Assembly: GCA_021732895.1 (NCBI GenBank)
Contig: JAKFWE010000063.1
Location: 1-13,234, forward strand
Source: Allobosea sp.
GTDB taxonomy: Bacteria; Pseudomonadota; Alphaproteobacteria; Rhizobiales; Beijerinckiaceae
Length of the DNA: 13,234 nt
Direction of reading: 5' to 3'
Position numbers and translations under genes: made by a program. A model generated the notes under the pieces. It saw only the letters and a program-made list of their open reading frames with translations, was not told the DNA's origin and ran no database searches. This document shows, piece by piece, positions 7,921-13,234 of the stretch; within the stretch, counting starts at the first letter, position 1; each line of letters opens with the position of its first letter.

Positions 7921-7956
7921 AACAATCTGGACAATCAGGACAATCAAGGCTATCTA
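7921..7956 (+). repeat. tandem 9-nt repeat, three good copies and one degenerate
   Basis: The units are AACAATCTG (7921-7929), GACAATCAG (7930-7938), GACAATCAA (7939-7947) and a degenerate GGCTATCTA (7948-7956). All share an xxCwATCxx core. The array is AT-richer than its surroundings and ends 24 nt before the antitoxin start at 7981. It spans the candidate promoter, so it may be an operator bound by the antitoxin; a short variable-number repeat is the alternative. Confidence 0.75.
7928..7956 (+). promoter_or_regulatory. candidate sigma-70 promoter of the toxin-antitoxin operon
   Basis: TGGACA (7928-7933) matches the TTGACA -35 consensus at five of six bases. Seventeen nt later TATCTA (7951-7956) is a weak -10, matching only the first three bases. 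A start of transcription near 7963 would give a very short leader before the GGGAGG site at 7970. The 9-nt tandem repeats lie across both boxes, as expected for an autoregulated operon. The -10 is poor, so confidence is modest. Confidence 0.35.
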
Positions 7957-7969
7957 TCGGGCTCAATGA

Positions 7970-7975
7970 GGGAGG
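7970..7975 (+). promoter_or_regulatory. ribosome-binding site deciding the start at 7981
   Basis: GGGAGG at 7970-7975 lies 5 nt before the ATG at 7981. The in-frame ATG at 7966 sits upstream of this site with no comparable Shine-Dalgarno of its own, so the shorter 238-residue product is preferred. Confidence 0.6.
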
Positions 7976-7980
7976 CGGTC

Positions 7981-8697
7981 ATGGTCGCATCTGTGCGAAG
8001 AGTCCAAACCGAGGCGAGGATTGCCGTTGATCCGGCAGCCCTCGCCGATGTCCTCAAGGTTCTGGCGCGTCACAATCCAGGTCTTTCCAAGACCGCTCTC
8101 GAAGCGACGGGCAAGGTCATGGCGGTCGTCTCGGCCGCTGCGTCCCGGCTATCTGTCGAGCAGCAGCGGCGAGTTGCCGGAAGCGACAGCGAGCTGGCTC
8201 GTGCCGTCGAAGCCGTCGTTGAGGGCCTCGCAACCGGAGTTGCTCGCAAGCTCATCGAGCTTCCTGTCGAGAAGCCTGTCGAAATCAGCCAGGGATCCGG
8301 CCTTGGGCGCACGCTCGATCTTGACGAAGGTCGCCGTCGTCTCGTCGAGTTCGCGAAGCCGGTTCGACTTGAGGACTGGGCGGGTCCGGTCGCGGGCCCT
8401 GGCGACATCGAGAAGATGTTCGGCACGAAGCGCTCGACCCTGCATGAATGGCAGAAGCGCGGCGCTGTGATCGGTCTGCTCAAGGGCGAGCGGAAGCATG
8501 TCTTTCCTTTGGCCCAGTTCGTGGACGGCCGGCCGGTCGAGGGCATGCCGCAGGTCATGAGGATCATCGGCCATCCGCGTGCCGCGTGGCAATGGCTCAT
8601 CCAGACCAAGCCGAGCCTCGGCGAAACGCCGCTCGATGGGCTCAAGAGCGGCCGTCTACATGAGGTTCTGGACGCGGCGTCGCGTGACTTCGGCTGA
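7981..8697 (+). CDS. Xre/MbcA/ParS-type antitoxin of a RES toxin-antitoxin pair
   Basis: A 238-residue protein. Its C-terminal 40 residues (RAAWQWLIQTKP, then PSLGETPLDGLKSGRLHEVLDA, about 200-235) have the pattern of the Xre/MbcA/ParS toxin-binding domain: Trp-rich helix, P-x-LG-x-TPL, final helix. Residues about 141-180 (GDIEKMFGTKRSTLHEWQKR and HVFPLAQF) look like a MerR/excisionase-style winged helix-turn-helix rather than a classic Xre fold. The N-terminal 100 or so residues (VDPAALADVLKVLARHNPGL onward) are helical and unrecognised. As I know them, family antitoxins are usually about 120-160 aa, so this one is long. It should bind and neutralise the RES protein encoded 3 nt downstream and repress its own promoter. 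The 9-nt repeats upstream are the likely operator (inference). The start is set by GGGAGG at 7970-7975. Confidence 0.78.
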   Translation: MVASVRRVQTEARIAVDPAALADVLKVLARHNPGLSKTALEATGKVMAVVSAAASRLSVEQQRRVAGSDSELARAVEAVVEGLATGVARKLIELPVEKPVEISQGSGLGRTLDLDEGRRRLVEFAKPVRLEDWAGPVAGPGDIEKMFGTKRSTLHEWQKRGAVIGLLKGERKHVFPLAQFVDGRPVEGMPQVMRIIGHPRAAWQWLIQTKPSLGETPLDGLKSGRLHEVLDAASRDFG

Positions 8698-8700
8698 GAC

Positions 8701-9285
8701 GTGAATCTTGATCCCGGGACAGTCGGCGATCTCGCGCTGGCGTTTCAACCGCGCGACTATCTGCGCGTGATGCCTGTTGCCCATATGACGACACCGCTCG
8801 GCTTGGGTTTCGGGCAAAGCCGGTTTTCGAGCCCGAGCCAGGCGTTTAAGCTCTTGTATCTTGCCCGAGACCTCGCCACGGCAATTGCGGAAACGATTGT
8901 TCGCGACCGTTTTGAAGGCGAGAGCGCCCGTGTTCTGGACGAAAGCGAGATCGAGAATTGGGCGGTCGCCGAGGTCACGGCGATTGCGCCTCTCACCGTT
9001 CTTGATCTGCGGACGACCGGACTGCTCAAGCTCGGCGTCAGCACCGACGCGGCGCGCGCAAAGGAGCATCGCGAGGGCCGGGAACTGAGCGAGGCTGTTT
9101 ACGAGTCCTTCGCCGTGGATGGGCTGCTTTACGCCTCGCGTCTGACCGCGGCCGAATGCGTCGCGGTCTATGACCGGGCCGTCAGCGACAAGTTGACGTC
9201 TTCCCGGGCCGTCGAACTGATCAGGCAGACTGATCTCGTTCCCGCGCTACGCTCCATCGGCGTTTCCGTCCGCGCGAAGCGATAG
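8701..9285 (+). CDS. RES-domain toxin (NAD+ phosphorylase family)
   Basis: A 194-residue protein with the RES hallmarks: R41-F42-S in QSRFSSPSQAF, Y53 in LLYLARDLATAIAE with E64, and S146 in DGLLYASR. RES proteins of the MbcT type degrade NAD+ by phosphorolysis, arresting or killing the cell when the antitoxin is lost; that activity is family knowledge, not shown here. All the Arg, Tyr, Glu and Ser positions I would expect are present, so the toxin looks intact. It starts with GTG only 3 nt after the antitoxin's TGA and has no strong Shine-Dalgarno, so translation is probably coupled and kept below that of the antitoxin. It is cytoplasmic, with no signal peptide. Its base composition looks slightly less GC-rich by eye than the ParB-like gene that follows, which would fit separate acquisition of the pair. 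Confidence 0.87.
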   Translation: MNLDPGTVGDLALAFQPRDYLRVMPVAHMTTPLGLGFGQSRFSSPSQAFKLLYLARDLATAIAETIVRDRFEGESARVLDESEIENWAVAEVTAIAPLTVLDLRTTGLLKLGVSTDAARAKEHREGRELSEAVYESFAVDGLLYASRLTAAECVAVYDRAVSDKLTSSRAVELIRQTDLVPALRSIGVSVRAKR

Positions 9286-9329
9286 CGACGGTCTGAGCGA
9301 AAGGGCGGAAAGCGGGGCGAGAGAGAAAA

Positions 9330-9491
9330 ATGAATCTTGCTCGCCGACCGGCCATTCCGGTGACGCTGACGCTCAACCGCCGCCGTCGCGATTCCGGCCC
9401 GTCGTCCTTCGCAGGGCTTATGCCCCGCTCGTCCGGCCGGGCCGAGATGCTCGGCCGCAGTTGCACCGGCCTGTCCGCTCCGCGGGCTTGA
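9330..9491 (+). CDS. doubtful 53-codon ORF inside the leader of the ParB-like gene
   Basis: ATG at 9330 to TGA at 9489-9491 would encode a basic 53-residue peptide starting MNLARRPAIPVTLTLNRRRR. A purine-rich GAGAGAAAA precedes it but is not a good Shine-Dalgarno. The peptide is Arg/Ser/Pro-rich without a recognisable domain, and its last third overlaps the hairpins at 9440-9456 and 9467-9477. It may be a leader peptide or simply an open frame in a non-coding structured leader. Confidence 0.2.
   Translation: MNLARRPAIPVTLTLNRRRRDSGPSSFAGLMPRSSGRAEMLGRSCTGLSAPRA
9440..9456 (+). promoter_or_regulatory. perfect 7-bp hairpin in the leader of the ParB-like gene
   Basis: GGCCGAG (9440-9446) pairs exactly with CTCGGCC (9450-9456) around a tight ATG loop. 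It is the first strong element of a run of structures between the toxin gene and the ParB-like gene. A weaker GGGC/GCCC stem lies just before it (9414-9425). Confidence 0.5.
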
Positions 9492-9529
9492 GAGGGGTCT
9501 TCGGGAAGAAGACTGAACCGGACAGGTCG
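9467..9529 (+). promoter_or_regulatory. nested two-stem RNA-like structure before the ParB-like gene
   Basis: An outer stem of 11 pairs (9467-9477 with 9519-9529, one G-T wobble; core CCTGTCCG/CGGACAGG) encloses an inner perfect stem GTCTTC (9497-9502) and GAAGAC (9508-9513) with a GGGAA loop. The structure ends 22 nt before the AAGGAG ribosome-binding site at 9552-9557. No T-run follows, so it is not a simple terminator. It could be a structured 5' UTR, a small-RNA or protein target, or a DNA-binding site for the downstream ParB-like protein. Confidence 0.5.
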
Positions 9530-9564
9530 AGGCCATGTCCTGCACCCTCTGAAGGAGCTTCCCC

Positions 9565-11253
9565 ATGCATCTCATGAAAGTCGATCCGCGCGCGCTGAAG
9601 GAGAATTCCGATCGCTCGCGTCAGACCAAATCCACTCCGCAGGCCGACGCGTTGCTGCTGGCGACGATCAAGGCGGTCGGCCTCGTCCAGCCGCCGGTGA
9701 TCGCGCCGGAAAGCGATGGCGGCAATGGCTACATCATCGATTCCGGGCACCGCCGCGTAAGGCAGGCGATCGCGGCCGGTCTGGAGGAGATCGACGTCCT
9801 GGTGGTCGATGCCGCCAACGACAACGGCGCCATGCGCAGCATGGTCGAGAACATCGCCCGCGATCCGTTGAACCCGGTCGATCAGTGGCGGGCGATCGAG
9901 CGGCTCGTCGCGCTCGGCTGGACGGAAGAAGCGATCGGCGTCGCGCTCGCACTGCCGGTGCGCCAGGTCAAGAAGCTCAGGCTGCTGGCGAACGTGCTGC
10001 CTGCGATGCTCGATCACATGGCGAAAGGCGACATGCCCAACGAGCAGCAGTTGCGCGCGATCGCGGCCGCCAATCTCGACGAGCAGCGCGAGGTCTGGAA
10101 AGCGCAGAAGCCGAAGAATGGCGACCCGCAGGTGTCCTGGTGGAGCGTGGCGAATGCTTTGTCGAAGAAGCGCATGTACGCGCGCGACGCGAGCTTCGGC
10201 GACGATCTCGCCCAGGCCTATGGCATTTCATGGGTCGAGGATCTGTTTGCGCCGGCCGACGAGGACAGCCGCTACACCACCAATGTCGAGGGGTTCCTCG
10301 GCGCCCAGCAGGAATGGATGACCATCCACCTGCCCAAGCGCGGTGTCATCACCGACGTCAACAACTATGGCGAGGTCGTGCTGCCGCCGAAGGCCGAGCG
10401 GGTCTATGGCAAGCCGGGCAAAAGCGATCGCACTGCGATGTATCTCGACCGCGAGGGCAAGGTGCAGAGCGTAAACTTTCGGCTGCCGGAGCCGAAGAAG
10501 AAAAGTGCGGACGAGGCGGAGGCCGACGAGGCGATCGTCATGCCGAAGCCCCGGCCGGACGTGACGCGCAAGGGCGTCGAGATGATCGGCGATCTGCGCA
10601 CCGACGCGTTGCACGAGGCGTTGGCCCGAGCGCCAATCGAGGACGACACGCTGATGGCGCTGCTCGTGCTCGCGCTCGCCGGTCGCAACATCTCGGTCCA
10701 GTCGGGGGCGTCCGACGAAGTCTACGGGTTTGCCGGGATGGAGCGCCATGCCGTGCAACTGGTCGATGGCGACGGCAAGCTCACCTCCGATCGGGACACG
10801 CTGCGCGTCGCGGCCCGGTCCGCCTTGATCGACGTCCTCTCCGCCCGCGAAAACCGGACGAAAAGCGGCATCGTCGCACGCCTCGCCGGCGACGCGATCG
10901 GTGCGGACGGATACCTGCCCACGATGGGCACGGAGGAGTTCCTGTCGTGCCTGTCGCGCCAGGCGCTGGAGCGCTCCTGCAAGGATACGCCCGTGCTTCC
11001 GCGCGCCCGGGTGAAGGATACGCGCGCCGCGCTCGTCGAGCATTTGAAGGAGCAGCGCTTCGTCCATCCGTCGGCGGCGTTCGCGCCAACAGCAGCCGAG
11101 GTCGCGAGTTGGCGGTCCAAGAGCGTGGTTGGCGCGGATGACGACGCCGACGTCACGGCGGACGATGCTGATATCGGGTCCGGCGATGCCGCTGCACTCG
11201 ACGACGTCGATCCTGACACGATCGACGAGGCCTACCGCGTCGCGGCGGAATAG
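9565..11253 (+). CDS. ParB/RepB/Spo0J-like partition or nucleoid-binding protein
   Basis: A 562-residue protein starting 7 nt after AAGGAG (9552-9557). The N-terminal ParB domain shows QPPVI (box I region), DSGHRR with G61-H62-R63-R64 (the CTP-binding arginine motif) and ENIARDPLNPVDQ from residue 95 (box III). These are followed by a helix-turn-helix, WTEEAIGVALALPVRQVKKL, from about 119. The remaining ~400 residues are long compared with chromosomal ParB (about 300 aa) and contain no domain I recognise. They include a charged EPKKKSADEAEADE linker and a strongly acidic C-terminal tail. ParB proteins bind DNA sites and slide or spread using CTP. There is no ParA gene in this window, so this is more likely an element-borne accessory ParB acting in maintenance, regulation or replication. 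It is last in its transcription unit: a terminator follows at 11287. Confidence 0.85.
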   Translation: MHLMKVDPRALKENSDRSRQTKSTPQADALLLATIKAVGLVQPPVIAPESDGGNGYIIDSGHRRVRQAIAAGLEEIDVLVVDAANDNGAMRSMVENIARDPLNPVDQWRAIERLVALGWTEEAIGVALALPVRQVKKLRLLANVLPAMLDHMAKGDMPNEQQLRAIAAANLDEQREVWKAQKPKNGDPQVSWWSVANALSKKRMYARDASFGDDLAQAYGISWVEDLFAPADEDSRYTTNVEGFLGAQQEWMTIHLPKRGVITDVNNYGEVVLPPKAERVYGKPGKSDRTAMYLDREGKVQSVNFRLPEPKKKSADEAEADEAIVMPKPRPDVTRKGVEMIGDLRTDALHEALARAPIEDDTLMALLVLALAGRNISVQSGASDEVYGFAGMERHAVQLVDGDGKLTSDRDTLRVAARSALIDVLSARENRTKSGIVARLAGDAIGADGYLPTMGTEEFLSCLSRQALERSCKDTPVLPRARVKDTRAALVEHLKEQRFVHPSAAFAPTAAEVASWRSKSVVGADDDADVTADDADIGSGDAAALDDVDPDTIDEAYRVAAE

Positions 11254-11286
11254 CCCCGACCTCCTCATTCACGTCCGATCGACATC

Positions 11287-11323
11287 CCGCCGCCGGCCCT
11301 CGTGCCGGCGGCGGTTTCGTTTC
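11287..11323 (+). terminator. intrinsic terminator after the ParB-like gene
   Basis: An 11-bp perfect GC stem (11287-11297 with 11304-11314) has a 6-nt loop CCTCGT and is followed by TTTCGTTT (11315-11322). It begins 34 nt after the ParB-like stop codon and ends 27 nt before the next start. It should stop most transcription, so the cassette from 11350 needs its own promoter or read-through; I see no clear promoter in the short gap. Confidence 0.75.
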
Positions 11324-11339
11324 CACGCCGCGCCATCAC

Positions 11340-11344
11340 GGAGG
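11340..11344 (+). promoter_or_regulatory. ribosome-binding site deciding the start at 11350
   Basis: GGAGG at 11340-11344 lies 5 nt before ATG 11350. The frame is open upstream to an ATG at 11302, but that start is inside the terminator stem and has no comparable site, so 11350 is chosen. Confidence 0.65.
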
Positions 11345-11349
11345 ACAAA

Positions 11350-11823
11350 ATGTCCGCGCACGCCATCTTCGACAATGCCCCCATCGGCTCGATCATCGCC
11401 TGGTCCGACGGCATGCCGCGCCCGCCGGAGCGCTTCACCAAGAAACTCGCGGCTTGGCTGACCAATAACGGCAAGGGCCGTCTGATCCGGAAGCAGCCCG
11501 GCAGAAGCATGGGCAATCTCAGCCTGTCCGCCAGCTTTACCTTGCATGAGGCCGATCTCGGCGCTGGCGGCGTGGTGGCCATCCGCGTCCATCGCACCTT
11601 CTCGCTCGACTCCTCGCTGCACTTCAGCGTTGTCGAGCGCCCGACGATCGGTTCCGTGCGCGTCTTCGACCGGCCTGGCGAGGATGCCGAGCTTGTCCAT
11701 CTCGCGTCGCATCGGCCGGCTGCGGAGGAATGGCTCTCCCGTCATGGCTATCCGCGCGCAGTGCTAGAGGAGGTCACAGCCGACGAGGTCGGCGCCGCTA
11801 TCATCGAGGGGAGAGCGGCATGA
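11350..11823 (+). CDS. conserved hypothetical protein (157 aa)
   Basis: A 157-residue protein with a strong GGAGG site. It begins SAHAIFDNAPIGSIIAWSDG, then has RFTKKLAAW and a basic stretch (GKGRLIRKQPGR), a strand-rich centre (SLSASFTLHEADLG, VVAIRVHRTFSL, FSVVERPTIGSVRVF) and a helical tail (AAEEWLSRHGYPRAVLEEV). I recall near-identical openings in rhizobial accessory regions next to ParB-like and DUF7007-like genes, but I cannot name a family or function. There is no signal peptide, membrane helix or catalytic motif, so it should be cytoplasmic. Its stop codon overlaps the next start (ATGA at 11820-11823), so translation of the two is probably coupled. It lies immediately downstream of the intrinsic terminator. 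Confidence 0.8.
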   Translation: MSAHAIFDNAPIGSIIAWSDGMPRPPERFTKKLAAWLTNNGKGRLIRKQPGRSMGNLSLSASFTLHEADLGAGGVVAIRVHRTFSLDSSLHFSVVERPTIGSVRVFDRPGEDAELVHLASHRPAAEEWLSRHGYPRAVLEEVTADEVGAAIIEGRAA

Positions 11824-12713
11824 AAGGCGCCTTCGATTGCGATACCGCGACCGATGCGGCTCCTGCAAATCCAGAGATCGAGTTCGGGCGGTCGGCTGAG
11901 GGTTTCCCGGTCGCCCGCGTCGGCGACAGTGCCTTCGCCATGCTGTCGACGCTCGACGGGCGGCATTATCTCGCGACGGGCTGGCAGATCGCGCGGCCAC
12001 TCGCGGAATGGCGTCGGTCCGATTTTTACGGCCATTCCGGCGAACTGGATAATGAGGCCGCGTTTCGCGCCAAGGTTCTGGAGCACGCTCAGCATCAGCG
12101 TGACAAGAGAACGCTCGGTCGCCGTGAGGTCCATAGCAGGGCGCAGACGCCATGGGGCATCTCACATGGCGCGACTGTCTACGCCGAGGGCGTCGAATCC
12201 CATTCGACCGCCGGCCATGGTGGCTTCAAGCTCTCGGCCGAGCGGAACGAACATGTCCACCCACTCCTGCGAGCGATGGACGGTTGGTACGAGGAGGACT
12301 GCGCCTGGGCGATCGTCGCCATCACCTTCCCCGACCTTTTCACCAGTTTTGAGCGGCGTTGCGCCGAGCGCTCGGTCAAGGATAGCTGGCCCGACGCATG
12401 GGAGACGATCTTCGGCGTCGTGCTCGGACCGGGTGAATCCTACGAGAAGGACCGGCGTGCCTTCCACGAGGCGCATGCCGACGACTGGATCGTGGTCTCG
12501 GCAATCGCATCCGGACATCACGAGGGGTTTGTCGAGTGCGTCGCCACGCCCGGCGGCCGGCGCGGCGCGGGCACCGAGGAGCGCCGCTTTCTCGTTCCCG
12601 CGGACGAATATGCGGTCGGCCGGTTCGGCTTCGTCATCGATCCGAGCCGTAAAGCTGTCTATGGCGGGCCTTCCAGCTTCATCGGCTGGCAGCGCGGAGC
12701 GTCACGGTCATGA
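11820..12713 (+). CDS. DUF7007-like domain protein
   Basis: A 297-residue protein. From recall I place it in the DUF7007 group on the basis of TPWG (110-113), YAEGVESHSTAGHGGFKLS (H133-G134-G135) and GWYEEDCAWAIVAITFPDLF (from 155). These are followed by WPDAWETIFG, a conserved HADDWIVVSAI and RRFLVPADEY. Function is unknown; the conserved His, Trp and acidic positions make an enzymatic or ligand-binding role conceivable but unproven. The N-terminal 100 residues (strand-rich, FAMLSTLDGRHYLATGW) are a separate unnamed part. It starts in an ATGA overlap with the previous gene and ends in another ATGA overlap with the next, so the three form one coupled unit. A longer frame reaching back to 11730 would overlap the previous gene heavily and is rejected. 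Confidence 0.75.
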   Translation: MKGAFDCDTATDAAPANPEIEFGRSAEGFPVARVGDSAFAMLSTLDGRHYLATGWQIARPLAEWRRSDFYGHSGELDNEAAFRAKVLEHAQHQRDKRTLGRREVHSRAQTPWGISHGATVYAEGVESHSTAGHGGFKLSAERNEHVHPLLRAMDGWYEEDCAWAIVAITFPDLFTSFERRCAERSVKDSWPDAWETIFGVVLGPGESYEKDRRAFHEAHADDWIVVSAIASGHHEGFVECVATPGGRRGAGTEERRFLVPADEYAVGRFGFVIDPSRKAVYGGPSSFIGWQRGASRS

Positions 12714-13033
12714 TGGCGCCCGACGCATTGGCGCAGCTCTCGCGCATGGAGGAGGCGCGCCGGCAGGTTCAGCGCCAGCTCGAGCTGATCGACCGCCAGA
12801 TCACGCGCCGGGCGGCTGCGCTGGTCCCGCAGCAGCGAAGACGCCATGGGGACCGCCGAGGGAAATCGTCCGGCGCATGCACGGTTCTGGAACGCTATCG
12901 CTCGACGCATGCTGCGCTGACGGTCGAGCGTCAGCCGGAGATCGACGCGCTGTCGCGCAAACTTTCGCGGCAGGATCAGGCCATCGCCGCCCATTACGAG
13001 CGACAACAGATAGCGCTTTCGCGCGCGGCGTGA
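12710..13033 (+). CDS. small coiled-coil hypothetical protein (107 aa)
   Basis: A 107-residue basic protein that starts in an ATGA overlap with the DUF7007-like stop; a second ATG at 12713 is also possible. Residues about 5-40 (LAQLSRMEEARRQVQRQLEL onward) and 62-105 (YRSTHAALTVERQPEIDALS, SRQDQAIAAHYERQQIAL) are amphipathic and Gln/Arg/Glu-rich, predicting two coiled-coil helices. The middle (about 43-58, RRRHGDRRGKSSGACT) is basic and irregular and fits less well, so a pair of compensating indels there is possible. There is no membrane segment or known domain. Translational coupling suggests it works with, or is dosed with, the DUF7007-like protein. Confidence 0.65.
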   Translation: MMAPDALAQLSRMEEARRQVQRQLELIDRQITRRAAALVPQQRRRHGDRRGKSSGACTVLERYRSTHAALTVERQPEIDALSRKLSRQDQAIAAHYERQQIALSRAA

Positions 13034-13234
13034 CCGGTGATGCGGAGGGCGGGCGTTGCAGGTCCGTCAGATCGGAGGCAATCGGCGGCGCATGTGGACG
13101 AGGCCCCGAGTGTCCGTTTCGGTTGCGTCACTGAGGCGAGGCCGGGCTGGCCCTTGTCCTCTCGGGTTTGCTGCGGTCTGAACCGTCGGCCAGGCGCTTC
13201 AAGGCCGCGTGCCGCGCCGCGTGGCGGCCGGCCT
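13034..13234 (+). other. terminal stretch without a convincing gene
   Basis: A frame from the ATG at 13040 stays open to the window edge, but its product is Arg/Pro/Cys-rich with no domain and no good ribosome-binding site, so I do not call it. GGCCGC (13203-13208) and GCGGCC (13224-13229) form an inverted repeat at the very end. The region is probably the leader of a gene beyond the window. Confidence 0.4.

Noticed and set aside
7921..7956. CRISPR-like interpretation of the tandem repeats
   Set aside because: Units are 9 nt with no spacers; a short direct-repeat array, not a CRISPR.
10228..11268. A 346-codon minus-strand open frame opposite the ParB-like gene
   Set aside because: Shadow of the ParB-like coding sequence; no start context or domain.
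11854..13134. A 426-codon + strand frame overlapping the DUF7007-like and small coiled-coil genes
   Set aside because: Arg/Ser/Pro-rich composition typical of an off-frame reading; only the short TPWG coincidence is of interest and is listed separately.
13040..13234. Open frame running off the right edge
   Set aside because: No Shine-Dalgarno and a Cys/Arg/Pro-rich product without a domain; looks like non-coding GC-rich sequence.

Overview
The window is a GC-rich stretch in which every gene I accept lies on the + strand. It looks like an accessory region (integrative element, genomic island or plasmid) of an alphaproteobacterium, most likely Hyphomicrobiales/Rhizobiales. The grounds are the third-position GC bias and a gene set I know from rhizobial mobile regions: a TOPRIM/DUF3991-like protein, DUF1419-like and DUF3085-like proteins, a giant N6-methylase/helicase, a ParB-like protein and a DUF7007-like protein. 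I see no rRNA, tRNA, CRISPR array, transposase, integrase or att site, so the element's boundaries are outside the window.

Layout. 1-153: non-coding entry with a perfect hairpin. 154-339: small conserved-looking protein. 536-1492: TOPRIM/DUF3991-like protein. 1634-2236 and 2249-2644: DUF1419-like and DUF3085-like proteins. 2757-7649: N6-adenine methylase fused to an SF2 helicase, stopped early by an in-frame TAA; the same frame stays open for 70 more codons to 7862. 7981-8697 and 8701-9285: a toxin-antitoxin pair of the RES/Xre (MbcTA-like) type, preceded by a 9-nt tandem repeat that overlaps a candidate promoter. 9286-9564: a strongly structured leader with serial and nested hairpins and a doubtful 53-codon ORF. 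9565-11253: ParB-like protein. 11287-11323: intrinsic terminator. 11350-13033: three genes coupled by ATGA stop/start overlaps (a conserved hypothetical, a DUF7007-like protein and a small coiled-coil protein). 13034-13234: no convincing gene.

How the parts may work together (inference). The methylase-helicase resembles DarB-type proteins and could modify or protect the element's DNA, or act as an antirestriction or defence factor. The TOPRIM and ParB-like proteins suggest DNA processing, replication or maintenance. The RES/Xre pair would stabilise the element by punishing its loss through NAD+ depletion. The DUF proteins are the usual but uncharacterised companions of such regions. The points most worth checking are the nonsense codon in the methylase-helicase, the structured leader before the ParB-like gene, the repeat array at the toxin-antitoxin promoter and the unusually large antitoxin.
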